Shown here: piece by piece, positions 42,153 through 50,637 of the stretch | Position numbering within the stretch: position 1 is the stretch's first letter | How the letters are laid out: each line of letters opens with the position of its first letter | From: Phycisphaeraceae bacterium | GTDB taxonomy: Bacteria; Planctomycetota; Phycisphaerae; Phycisphaerales; UBA1924 | Length of the DNA stretch: 64,000 nucleotides | Direction of reading: 5' to 3' | Assembly (NCBI GenBank): GCA_020639155.1 | Contig: JACKHF010000001.1 | Coordinates: 186,001 to 250,000 of the forward strand | Notes under the pieces: model-generated | Told to the model about the DNA's origin: nothing | The model's database searches: none | The model's input: the letters and a program-made list of their open reading frames with translations, nothing else | Program-made: the position numbers and the translations under genes

Positions 42153-43412
42153 TCACGCTCTTGCTCGGCGCATGGTCTCGGCATCTGCCGGCTTACGATC
42201 GCGCATCATCCGCACAAACGCATCGAAAAGATACGCAGAGTCTGACGGCCCGGGTGAAGCTTCGGGGTGGTACTGCACAGCAAACACCGGCTTGTCCTTC
42301 AGCCTGAATCCTGCCACCGTGTTGTCGTTCAGATGCACATGCGTCACTTCCGCGCCAATCGCCTCGAGCGATTCACGCTCTACAGCAAACCCGTGGTTCT
42401 GGCTGGTGATCTCGACCTGCCCTGTGAGCGTGTTGAGCACCGGCTGATTGATCCCGCGATGTCCGAACGGCAGCTTGTACGTCGTCGCGCCAAGTGCAAG
42501 GCTCAGCAGTTGATGCCCAAGACAGATACCGAAGATCGGCATCGTGTCCCTGTCATTCAGCACGTCGCGCAGCAGCGTGATAACACCTTCAACAGCAGCC
42601 GGATCGCCGGGACCGTTGGATACAAACAGCCCGTCTATCTCGCCACGATCTCGCATCGCAATCAGTTCACTTGCAGTCGTGCTAACCGGGACGAGCGTCA
42701 CATCGCATCCGCGACTTGTCAGATGCCGAAGAATGTTCCGCTTTGCGCCGCAATCGATCGCTGCGACCCGCAATCTGCGATCTGTTCCCGCGCCAACACC
42801 CGAGCGCATCCACATGCCAAGATCCTCGGACCATGTGCTTCCGGATGAGCAGCCGACTTTCGTTGCAAGATCCTGTCCAGCCATCGAAGGCGCAGCTTTG
42901 CATCGTGCGAGCAGATCAGTATCCGAGACCGATTCGTCATCGGTCAGCGTGCCCCGCATGACACCCGCGGTGCGAAGCCTGCGTGTGAGCGCTCTGGTAT
43001 CAACCTCAGCAAGTCCAAGGATGCCCTGTCGCGCAAGCTCATCCTCAAGATTGCTCGTTGCGCGGTAGTTCGAGTGGAGATGTGCGAGCTCACGCACGAT
43101 GAATCCAGCCACCTGGAACCTGCTGCTCTCCACGTCCTCAGCGTTGACGCCATAGTTCCCAATGAGCGGAAACGTCGCAACCAGAATCTGCCCGGTGTAC
43201 GACGGATCGGTGAGCGCTTCCTGGTACCCCGTCATGGATGTTGTGAAGACGACCTCGGCATCGACAACCAGCCCCCGGCCTGTCGCGCCGAATGCCACGC
43301 CACGCACGATGGTCCCGTCCTCCAGCACAAGTCTGGCGATGCGTTTTTCCGTGTCATGTGACAGTTCGTTGGGATTTGCATCGGCACTGGACGGCTGGTT
43401 CGTCATGGGCAT
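42153..43412 (-). CDS. carA: Carbamoyl-phosphate synthase small subunit
   Basis: A 419-residue glutaminase subunit that feeds ammonia to CarB for pyrimidine and arginine synthesis. The N-terminal small domain reads RLVLEDGTIVRGVAFGATGR, TGYQEALTDPSYTGQILVAT. The class I glutaminase domain has LFVSNGPGDPAAV, the catalytic Cys in IFGICLGHQLLSLALG, LPFGHRGINQPV, TSQNHGFAV and the His-x-Glu in YHPEASPGP. ATG 43412 or 43406 is possible; neither has a strong ribosome-binding site. It is divergent from priA with 16 bases between starts, so their promoters must overlap the neighbouring gene or lie in this tiny gap. carB is not in the window. Confidence 0.95.
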   Translation of the reverse strand: MPMTNQPSSADANPNELSHDTEKRIARLVLEDGTIVRGVAFGATGRGLVVDAEVVFTTSMTGYQEALTDPSYTGQILVATFPLIGNYGVNAEDVESSRFQVAGFIVRELAHLHSNYRATSNLEDELARQGILGLAEVDTRALTRRLRTAGVMRGTLTDDESVSDTDLLARCKAAPSMAGQDLATKVGCSSGSTWSEDLGMWMRSGVGAGTDRRLRVAAIDCGAKRNILRHLTSRGCDVTLVPVSTTASELIAMRDRGEIDGLFVSNGPGDPAAVEGVITLLRDVLNDRDTMPIFGICLGHQLLSLALGATTYKLPFGHRGINQPVLNTLTGQVEITSQNHGFAVERESLEAIGAEVTHVHLNDNTVAGFRLKDKPVFAVQYHPEASPGPSDSAYLFDAFVRMMRDRKPADAETMRRARA

Positions 43413-43428
43413 CCGTAAAGTGTAGAAC

Positions 43429-45840
43429 GTGACCGATTCACTCTTCCAAACCTCGGCCGAAAATCGCGGGATTTCGCGTGACAAACCACACAACAAACCC
43501 GCCTTCTCGCGGTTCTGTCGGGTGTCGGTTGAACGCGGGTTCGACGCGCCGGCTGGCGGGCTGACATACGCCATCCCCGATGAGCTTGTCGATTCCGCCC
43601 ATCCCGGCTGTCGCGTCACCATGCCGCTCGGCCTAGGGAAGAAACTCGCTGCGGGGATCATCCTCGACATCGGCGACGCTTCACTGCTCGACGGCTACCC
43701 GATCGAGAAGGTCAAGCCGATCGCGTCAGTGTCCGGCGGTGCGCTCCCGCGAGATCTCGTGGCGCTGGCCCAATGGATGAGTGAGTACTACATCTGTCCA
43801 ATGGGCATGGTGCTCTCAACAATGATGCCCGCAGCTGTGAAGAAGAGTGTCGGCGTGCGCACGCGACAAGTAGTGTCGCCGGTCGCGCTCGACGACGCTG
43901 TGTGGGAGCTGAAAACAACACCGTCGGCGAGCGCAGCACGCGATGCCATCCGCACACTCCCACATGACACCTGGCCGATCCCACCGAAGGAACTGAAAGG
44001 TCTGCTCGAACTCCGCACCATCGGTCCGATCAACAAACTGCTGGAGCTCGGTGTGCTTGTGCAGTCGGACGAGACCTATGTCAGGTCCGACGACCCGATG
44101 CTCGAATCGCTCGCGCACGATTCAACCACAGCCACGCCCCCACCGCTTACATCGGATCAGCAGCACGCCGCCGACGGGATCAACACTGCACTGACAACGA
44201 ACCAGTTCGGCGTGCATCTCATCCACGGTGTGACAGGATCGGGCAAGACCGAGGTCTATCTGCAACTCATCCAGCGCGTGCTCGATGCAAACGCCAGCGC
44301 CATCGTGCTCGTCCCTGAAATCTCACTCACGCCACAGACCGCAGGCAGATTCCACGCGCGATTCGCAGACTCCGGCGTTGTCGTGCTGCACTCCGGGCTC
44401 ACCGCGTCGCAAAGGTCGAAAGCATGGGCTCGCGCATCCGACGGGAGCGCCCGCGTTGTTGTCGGCGCACGTTCCGCAGTCTTTGCACCCGTCCCGAACC
44501 TAAAACTCATCATCGTCGACGAAGAGCACGCGACCGATTACAAGCAGGACCAGCTCCCGCGATACCACGCGCGCGATGTCGCGATCGTGCGTGCGAAGGA
44601 ACTCGGCGCATCGGTCGTCATGGGGAGCGCAACGCCTAGCCTTGAATCATGGGCGAACGCGACCGGCGATAATCCAAGATACACGCTCTGGTCGCTCCCC
44701 AGGCGCGTCGGCGACAAACCAATGCCAACCGTCCGCATCGTCGATCTCATGCACGATCGGGCGCTCCGCGCAAAGCAGGACATCGCGTCACTCAAATCTC
44801 AACAACTCGTCAGCATCGAGCTCGAAACGCAACTCCATCGCACACTCGAAGCCGGCGGTCAGGCCATCCTGCTGCTGAACCGGCGCGGGTACGCCGGATA
44901 CCTGCACTGCCCGAACGCAAAGTGTGGATGGGTGCTCGAATGCTCGCAGTGCGACGCGAGGCTCGTGCATCATCGGGGCGCATCGCTCCCACTTGGCGGC
45001 GTTGCACGATGCCATCACTGTCTGAGTGAGTCGCGCGTGCCGCGTGTGTGTCCGGCGTGCCAGGGAAACATCACCAAGTTCTCGCTGGGAACACAACGAC
45101 TCGAGGACGAGCTCGAACAGAAGTTCATCGACGTGCCATTGGGCGATGGACGCGTCGGACTCGTGCGCGACGACACCATGCTGCGCATCGATGGCGACAC
45201 CATGACCAGCGCAAAGACGTACCACGACGCGCTCTCGCGATTTGCGACGGGAGACGTGCGCGTGCTGCTGGGAACACAGATGCTCGCAAAGGGGCACGAT
45301 TTCCCGAACGTGCGCCTCGTCGGCGTGGTCAGCGCAGACACAGCGATGCATCTGCCCGACTTCCGCGCTGCCGAGCGGACATTCCAGCTGGTGTCGCAGG
45401 TCGCTGGGAGAGCCGGACGCGGCGATCAGCCGGGACTCGTCATCGTGCAAACGATGGAGCCGACATCGACCGCGATCGTGCGAGCAGCTTCCCACGACTA
45501 CATCGGGTTTGCGACGCAGGAACTCGCGGTGCGCACGCGATCGCACCTGCCGCCCGCGTGGCGATGCGCACGAATCGTCGTCCGCGACGAGGACCACGAC
45601 AAAGCCCTTTCACGCGCACAGGATCTCGCGCAACGGATCAGAGCAACATCCAATCTCACCATCGACGGGCCCATGGATGCACCGATCAACCGGCTGCACA
45701 ATCAATGGCGGATCGCGATCGAACTCCGCGCGCCAGGCGCTGGCGCACTGCTCGCACCGCTCCGCGCACTCCGATCGCAGGGCTTGCTCAAGTCAGATGC
45801 GAAGACCGCGGTGGATATCGACCCTGTGGGGATGATGTAA
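43429..45840 (+). CDS. priA: Primosomal protein N' (replication restart helicase PriA)
   Basis: An 803-residue 3'-5' DNA helicase that reloads the replisome at stalled forks. The N-terminal DNA-binding part begins RVSVERGFDAPAGGLTYAIP. Helicase motifs: Walker A LIHGVTGSGKTEVYLQL, DEAH-type IIVDEEHATDYKQDQ, GSATPSLESW, and in the second lobe LGTQMLAKGHDFPNVRLVGV and VAGRAGRGDQPG. Between them is the zinc-binding insert (CPNAKCGWVLECSQC; ARCHHCLSESRVPRVCPACQ) with eight cysteines. The start is GTG 43429. At its 3' end an AT-rich gene begins 7 bases later on the opposite strand. Confidence 0.95.
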   Translation: MTDSLFQTSAENRGISRDKPHNKPAFSRFCRVSVERGFDAPAGGLTYAIPDELVDSAHPGCRVTMPLGLGKKLAAGIILDIGDASLLDGYPIEKVKPIASVSGGALPRDLVALAQWMSEYYICPMGMVLSTMMPAAVKKSVGVRTRQVVSPVALDDAVWELKTTPSASAARDAIRTLPHDTWPIPPKELKGLLELRTIGPINKLLELGVLVQSDETYVRSDDPMLESLAHDSTTATPPPLTSDQQHAADGINTALTTNQFGVHLIHGVTGSGKTEVYLQLIQRVLDANASAIVLVPEISLTPQTAGRFHARFADSGVVVLHSGLTASQRSKAWARASDGSARVVVGARSAVFAPVPNLKLIIVDEEHATDYKQDQLPRYHARDVAIVRAKELGASVVMGSATPSLESWANATGDNPRYTLWSLPRRVGDKPMPTVRIVDLMHDRALRAKQDIASLKSQQLVSIELETQLHRTLEAGGQAILLLNRRGYAGYLHCPNAKCGWVLECSQCDARLVHHRGASLPLGGVARCHHCLSESRVPRVCPACQGNITKFSLGTQRLEDELEQKFIDVPLGDGRVGLVRDDTMLRIDGDTMTSAKTYHDALSRFATGDVRVLLGTQMLAKGHDFPNVRLVGVVSADTAMHLPDFRAAERTFQLVSQVAGRAGRGDQPGLVIVQTMEPTSTAIVRAASHDYIGFATQELAVRTRSHLPPAWRCARIVVRDEDHDKALSRAQDLAQRIRATSNLTIDGPMDAPINRLHNQWRIAIELRAPGAGALLAPLRALRSQGLLKSDAKTAVDIDPVGMM

Positions 45841-45847
45841 GACGGCA

Positions 45848-47287
45848 TTAAACTTCCTTGTTTCTAACACCGTGATGTATCTCAAATCCTTCTAAGCATT
45901 TACTCCACCATCCATCAGCAACATTATTACTATCGAGCAGTCTATTTGCAAGTCTCGACATTGCACCGCGAGACTCGTTTGCCGGCACCAAAAATCCGAT
46001 CCTGGTTGAAAAACCCCGACTTTCCCACTGACCTGGATGTGCATCCATAAGATATACCGAAGGAGAGTATTTGCAGCTGTCACTCAACAGACTTCGCAAC
46101 AGGTTAAGTACGAATCCCGGCTTGTCGTCAGACAATGTTACAAAAAAAGCTATTAAAGACGCTTCAAGATCATCCTTCCATGGATTCACCGCACCATATG
46201 GCGACACGTTGCTCCTTTGAACATTTACGCACAAGACGTCATCAGGACATTCTGTTTTTTCTTCCAGAAGAAAATGTCGCAGCTTCACTTTCATAGTATC
46301 ATGAATTTTATTTAAACGATTTTCATCTATACCATCACAGCTATATGCGAATAGCATGCAGGCGTGGCCGCACAAAGATCGGCAACTACTTCTCAAACAA
46401 ATCCTCTCTAACTCACCCTGCAAAGCCTGAGCTGTCTTTGAAAAAATTCCACTTGCATCAGGTGTAAAGATCTGTACTACAACAAACTCGCCCTCAACTA
46501 ACTTCTCTATCTCTTGTACTTCCCTAATTATACTAGTCAAATTGGGAGTATTGTACTCTATTTCAGTCAGCCACTTAGCGCGATGGTCGAGATCGCCAAT
46601 GTCTTTTCTCTTCGACAAATAATCATTCCAAGCAGCATATAAACTTAACTTAAGCTCACTCTTTGAAACCCCAGCTGGGCCATACGCTCTAAACATGTGC
46701 GAAATTGCTACAATCTTACCATCTTGACATTGAGGATATGAATCATGCTGAACAACCTCCAAAGGACAATGATCGTCATTGCGAGGTTTATGTATGAGTT
46801 CAAGGAACTGATAGTATATTTTATTATAACTTACATCACTTTCGATTATCGCTCCGTTATCTCGACGAGCCACTGGCTGCTTGAGCGAAAAGATAAAATG
46901 ATGCCTATTAGCGTACTTTGTCTTTGACTGTTTCTCTTCTCGAACCGGAAAAGCCCTGGCCATTATGGCCCCGTCAGGGTCAGCCATTTTTAGTTCTTCA
47001 TTAACTGTTTTTATAAAATCCGGGTCATCTATACGACTTTTCTTCACAGAAGAGTCGGATACTTCCAATAAAACGCCCCCATATTCACCAAATGATCTAA
47101 CCCATGCCGCATCAATATTTGAGCTCTTATATGCAGTGTCATCATTATTATTGCCACTAACAAGCTTCCTCAGGACACATTCTAAGCTGCCAGCCTGATC
47201 AGCCCCTTCAATTCTAATAATTGCACTACCCACATCAACCTCCAGTAACAACCAAACACGTTTCGCACGAAGAATAATGTATCGCAT
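45848..47287 (-). CDS. AT-rich orphan protein with ACT-like segments
   Basis: A 479-residue protein (ATG 47287; TTG 47299 also in frame; no clear ribosome-binding site). The gene is far richer in A and T than any neighbour, with TTA, ATA and AGA codons that are rare around it, so it is probably a recent transfer. I do not recognise it. Three segments have the betaalphabeta look of ACT-type domains: VDVGSAIIRIEGADQAGSLE near the start, GEFVVVQIFTPDASGIFSKT in the middle, and LIAFFVTLSDDKPGFVLNLL near the end, each with a hydrophobic strand followed by 'D-x-x-G-x-x'. Cys pairs (RICLRSSCRSLCGHACMLFA) may bind a metal. It stands alone between priA and a GNAT gene. A sensor role is a guess. Confidence 0.6.
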   Translation of the reverse strand: MRYIILRAKRVWLLLEVDVGSAIIRIEGADQAGSLECVLRKLVSGNNNDDTAYKSSNIDAAWVRSFGEYGGVLLEVSDSSVKKSRIDDPDFIKTVNEELKMADPDGAIMARAFPVREEKQSKTKYANRHHFIFSLKQPVARRDNGAIIESDVSYNKIYYQFLELIHKPRNDDHCPLEVVQHDSYPQCQDGKIVAISHMFRAYGPAGVSKSELKLSLYAAWNDYLSKRKDIGDLDHRAKWLTEIEYNTPNLTSIIREVQEIEKLVEGEFVVVQIFTPDASGIFSKTAQALQGELERICLRSSCRSLCGHACMLFAYSCDGIDENRLNKIHDTMKVKLRHFLLEEKTECPDDVLCVNVQRSNVSPYGAVNPWKDDLEASLIAFFVTLSDDKPGFVLNLLRSLLSDSCKYSPSVYLMDAHPGQWESRGFSTRIGFLVPANESRGAMSRLANRLLDSNNVADGWWSKCLEGFEIHHGVRNKEV

Positions 47288-47312
47288 AATTTTCTGCAAT
47301 ACTGTTTATTGC

Positions 47313-47792
47313 TCAACAAAACAAAATAGGTGGATCTCCTGATAGAATTTGCTTCATCCCCTCGTGCGTTGCTTCAAACCCGAGCGATTCATAGAACCGA
47401 ACTGCATCGGGGCGGGCCTTGTCGGTCGTCAGTTGCATGAGTGCGCAGCCTCGCTCCTTCGCGATGCGTATCGCGTGCTCAACAAGTTGTTTGCCGATGC
47501 CCATGCCACGCACGGACGTGTGGACGCGCACGCCCTCTATCTGGGCTCGCGTTGCGCCGGATCGCGACAGGTTCGGAATGATCGTCAGTTGCAATGTGCC
47601 GACGACGCGATCGTCCAGCTCCGCAACGTACACCTCGCTGTCGGGTGATGCTGTGATAGCTGCAAACGCGCTCTCGTACGGCGCGATGTCAGCCGATTCG
47701 CGTGTCTTTCCGATTGGATCGTCCGTCAGCATCGCGACAATCGCGGGGAGATCGTCGCGCGTCGCGGGGCGGAAGACGACCTCACTCACCAC
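47313..47792 (-). CDS. GNAT-family N-acetyltransferase overlapping the mutase gene
   Basis: A 159-residue acetyltransferase. Motif A is VRGMGIGKQLVEHAIRIAKE (Q/R-x-x-G-x-G), with the preceding strand IEGVRVHTSV; motif B is LTTDKARPDAVRFYESLGFE. The N-terminus FRPATRDDLPAIVAMLTDDP is typical. The start is GTG at 47792 (a second GTG is the next codon), so it overlaps the 3' end of the acyl-CoA mutase gene by 7 bases and is probably co-translated. Whether it modifies the mutase or an unrelated amine is unknown. Confidence 0.87.
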   Translation of the reverse strand: MVSEVVFRPATRDDLPAIVAMLTDDPIGKTRESADIAPYESAFAAITASPDSEVYVAELDDRVVGTLQLTIIPNLSRSGATRAQIEGVRVHTSVRGMGIGKQLVEHAIRIAKERGCALMQLTTDKARPDAVRFYESLGFEATHEGMKQILSGDPPILFC

Positions 47793-49504
47793 TCCGGCCC
47801 GCCGGTGTAGCGCCCGTAGATGTCGGCCATCGCCTGTGTCATCTCGCCCATCGTGCAGTTGGCGAGCGCGCCATCGACCAGTGACGGCATGACGTTCTTC
47901 TCGTCGCGACAGGCTGCGCGGATGTTGTCGAGTGCGCGCTCCACCGCGTCGTCGTCGCGGTTCTTCTTGAACGCGCTGAGACGCTCGACCTGGTCGATCT
48001 CGACCTGCTCGGGGATGACGAGGATGTCGATGGGGCGGTTCTCGTCCTTGTCAACGTACTCGTTCACACCGACGATGATGCGGTCGCCCGCTTCGCACTC
48101 CTCGCTGAACCTGTACGACGCTTCTGCAATGCGCCTGCGGAAGTATCCCTTGTGGATGCCCTCGACGACGCCGCCGCGATAGGTATCCGCGCCGACACGC
48201 TTAGTGCGCACGCTGTCTGACCACGCACCGCCACCCATCTCGTCGATCTCTGCGATGTAGCTGAGCGCTTCGTCTTCCATCTTGTCGGTGAGCGCCTCGA
48301 CAAACCACGACCCGCCGAGCGGATCAACGACGCGAGTCACACCGGTCTCGTGCGCGAGTATCTGCTGGGTGCGGAGCGCAACGGTGACAGCCTGCTCCGT
48401 GGGAAGTCCGAGCGTCTCGTCCATGGAGTCTGTGTGGAGTGACTGACACCCGCCGAGCACCCCAGCCATCGCCTGGTACGCGACGCGGACGATGTTGTTG
48501 AGCGGCTGCTGCTCCGTGAGTGAGCATCCCGCGGTCTGCACGTGTGTCTTCATGAACCACGAACGCTCGTTCTTTGCGCCGTATCTGTCGCGGAGCATGC
48601 GCGCCCAGATGCGCCTTGCAGCGCGGAGCTTGCAGACCTCCTCGAAGAACTCGTTGTGGGAGTTGAAGAAGTAGCTGAGACGCGGCGCAAACTCATCGAT
48701 GTCCATCCCGCGCGCAAGACACGCCTCGACATACTCCATGCCGTCGCGGAGTGTAAACGCGAGTTCCTGCGTCGCGGTGGATCCTGCTTCGCGGATGTGG
48801 TACCCGGAGATGGACACGCTGTTCCACTTGGGAACACACCGGGACTGGAACTCGATGGTGTCCACGACGAGCTTGACCGAGGGCTCGGGCGGATAGATGA
48901 ACTCGTTCTGCGCGTGGAACTCTTTGAGGATGTCGTTCTGCAATGTGCCGCCGAGCGTGTCCCACGAGATGTCGCGCTGCTTCGCCATCGCGAGATACAT
49001 CGCCCAGATGACCGCGGCAGGGCCGTTGATGGTCTGCGAGACGGTGACCTTGTCGATGGGGATGTCAGCATACAACCGATGCATGTCCTCGATGGTGTCG
49101 ATCGCGACGCCGCACTTGCCGACCTCGCCCGCGGAGAGCGGATCGTCTGAATCCCGACCCATGAGCGTGGGCAGATCGAAAGCCGTCGAGAGCCCGGTGT
49201 TGGCAGCTGTGTTGGTCTTGGCTGCACTAAGAAGGTACTTGAATCGCTTGTTTGTGTCGTCAGCCGATCCGAACCCTGCAAACTGACGCATGGTCCAGAG
49301 TCGCGTGCGGTATCCCTGCGGGAACAGCCCGCGCGTGTATGGAAACTCGCCCGGCGACGCGATATCGCGATCGATGTGCTGGAGGCTCTCCGTCGGGCTG
49401 TCGGGACCGTAGGACGGGTTGAGCACGATGCCCGAGATGGTGACCGCGTGCGGATCGACCTTGTCAAACCCGGGGCCGGTGAATGTGGATGTTGCGGTGG
49501 TCAT
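47786..49504 (-). CDS. Acyl-CoA mutase large subunit (methylmalonyl-CoA mutase type)
   Basis: A 572-residue substrate-binding barrel subunit of a cobalamin-dependent acyl-CoA mutase. Motifs: PYTRGLFPQGYRTRLWTMRQ, the substrate loop QFAGFGSADDTNKRFKYLLS, TNTAANTGLSTAFDLPTLMG, VTVSQTINGPAAVIWAMYLA, SVSISGYHIREAGSTATQEL and DPLGGSWFVEALT. The C-terminal B12-binding domain (DxHxxG...SxL...GG) is absent, so cobalamin must be supplied by a separate small subunit not in this window. Such split enzymes include methylmalonyl-CoA, ethylmalonyl-CoA and isobutyryl-CoA mutases; residues that would decide are not safely readable here. Only the GNAT gene is linked to it. Confidence 0.9.
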   Translation of the reverse strand: MTTATSTFTGPGFDKVDPHAVTISGIVLNPSYGPDSPTESLQHIDRDIASPGEFPYTRGLFPQGYRTRLWTMRQFAGFGSADDTNKRFKYLLSAAKTNTAANTGLSTAFDLPTLMGRDSDDPLSAGEVGKCGVAIDTIEDMHRLYADIPIDKVTVSQTINGPAAVIWAMYLAMAKQRDISWDTLGGTLQNDILKEFHAQNEFIYPPEPSVKLVVDTIEFQSRCVPKWNSVSISGYHIREAGSTATQELAFTLRDGMEYVEACLARGMDIDEFAPRLSYFFNSHNEFFEEVCKLRAARRIWARMLRDRYGAKNERSWFMKTHVQTAGCSLTEQQPLNNIVRVAYQAMAGVLGGCQSLHTDSMDETLGLPTEQAVTVALRTQQILAHETGVTRVVDPLGGSWFVEALTDKMEDEALSYIAEIDEMGGGAWSDSVRTKRVGADTYRGGVVEGIHKGYFRRRIAEASYRFSEECEAGDRIIVGVNEYVDKDENRPIDILVIPEQVEIDQVERLSAFKKNRDDDAVERALDNIRAACRDEKNVMPSLVDGALANCTMGEMTQAMADIYGRYTGGPEW

Positions 49505-49596
49505 GCGCGGAGTCCTTACTGAGATGGAGTCATGTGCCGTCAGTCGATTCTAGGAGGGGTGCAGGTCTGCTGAATATGTATTCGTCTACAGAAGAA

Positions 49597-49624
49597 AAGC
49601 CCAGGGATTCCAATCCATGGGCTT
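49597..49624 (-). terminator. Intrinsic terminator after the 49649 gene (copy B)
   Basis: An inverted repeat AAGCCCA-g-GGATT with AATCC-a-TGGGCTT lies 24 bases after the stop at 49649. On the minus strand it is followed by TTTCTTCT. The arms and spacing match the hairpin at 42101-42128 exactly except for linker bases. Confidence 0.7.
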
Positions 49625-49648
49625 GAAAATACGACAGCATGACAGTCC

Positions 49649-50428
49649 TCACGCAGCCGAGACAGCTTCTTCTTCAGCAACGACTGCAGCCTCGACATCG
49701 TCTGCGTCGAATGACACATCTGTCGCTCCATCCGGGATGGGGATGTAGAACGCAGAGAGCGTTTTGCTCGCGCCTTCTGGATCAACAACGACCCTCCCAC
49801 CGCCACCACGCATGTGCATGGACCCGAGCTTGAACGCGCTTCCGAGCGCGAGCATCATCCAAAGCCCATCAAGGAGTGTGAAGTTTGTAAAGAATGTCAG
49901 ATATGGGAGTGATGAGCTTGCAAGTTCGCTGGACTTGTCCGCAAGTTCACGGTACTCAGCCTTCTCATTGTCAGAAAATGCTGCCCAGCGCGATGTTGCT
50001 TTGTCCCACACGCTGGCTGGAAAATCCTTTTCACCGATCGGCTTTTCTTTGTCCGCACCCTCAGGCCACACGAGTTCCGCGCCAGTCTTTGTCAACTCAT
50101 TCTGAACATCAATCGCAACCCATGAGATAAGATACTCATCTGTGGATGCTGCTGCACGGATCTGCGTTGCCTCCTCCTGAGTCTGGAGGTATGACGCTGC
50201 AAACCTGCCACCAATCACAGCGAGGACAGCAACCAAGGCAGCAACGCCACCGGACGCGAGATCAACCTTCGAGCCGACAAAGATCGACACACACACACCA
50301 ACAACAATACCAATCAGCCATGCCAGCACGCCAAGATCTACGCCTGAAATATGCGTGAGATAGGCCCACCCGATCGCGCACGCTGCACCTGAAAGCACAC
50401 CCGCAAAGAGAGCACGGAAGATCGGCAT
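49649..50428 (-). CDS. Multi-helix membrane protein, unknown
   Basis: A 259-residue protein. ATG 50428 has GGAG upstream and begins the hydrophobic part (MPIFRALFAGVLSGAACAIG). Seen: three helices in the first 95 residues (one reads LGVLAWLIGIVVGVCVSIFV), a soluble segment (about 105-185; DEYLISWVAIDVQNELTKTG), another helix (LLDGLWMMLALGSAFKLGSM) and an acidic Ala/Glu-rich tail. No family recognised. It ends at a terminator (49597-49624). Probably inner membrane. Confidence 0.65.
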   Translation of the reverse strand: MPIFRALFAGVLSGAACAIGWAYLTHISGVDLGVLAWLIGIVVGVCVSIFVGSKVDLASGGVAALVAVLAVIGGRFAASYLQTQEEATQIRAAASTDEYLISWVAIDVQNELTKTGAELVWPEGADKEKPIGEKDFPASVWDKATSRWAAFSDNEKAEYRELADKSSELASSSLPYLTFFTNFTLLDGLWMMLALGSAFKLGSMHMRGGGGRVVVDPEGASKTLSAFYIPIPDGATDVSFDADDVEAAVVAEEEAVSAA

Positions 50429-50637
50429 TGTCTTCTCCAGATCAGGTCGTTTGAGCAGCAATCGCACCATGCAACACCGCTTGATCCTGCATCGACACGA
50501 TCGAACGTCATTCCGATGGGACCCCGCGTGCTTGGGGTGTGCAGCGCAACACCTGCTCGTACAATCAGTACAGCCCACACACACGGAGAGTGTGATAATG
50601 AGCACTATTTCATCGCATACGCTTTGCTGTACTGCCT

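Noticed and set aside
44788..45597. Minus-strand frame of 269 codons antisense to priA
   Set aside because: It mirrors the high-GC codon pattern of priA, has no homology-like motif and no ribosome-binding site; priA motifs are intact on the other strand.
48550..49467. Minus-strand Arg/Ser-rich frame inside the acyl-CoA mutase gene
   Set aside because: It is a GC-driven shadow of the mutase frame; composition is low-complexity and it has no motif.
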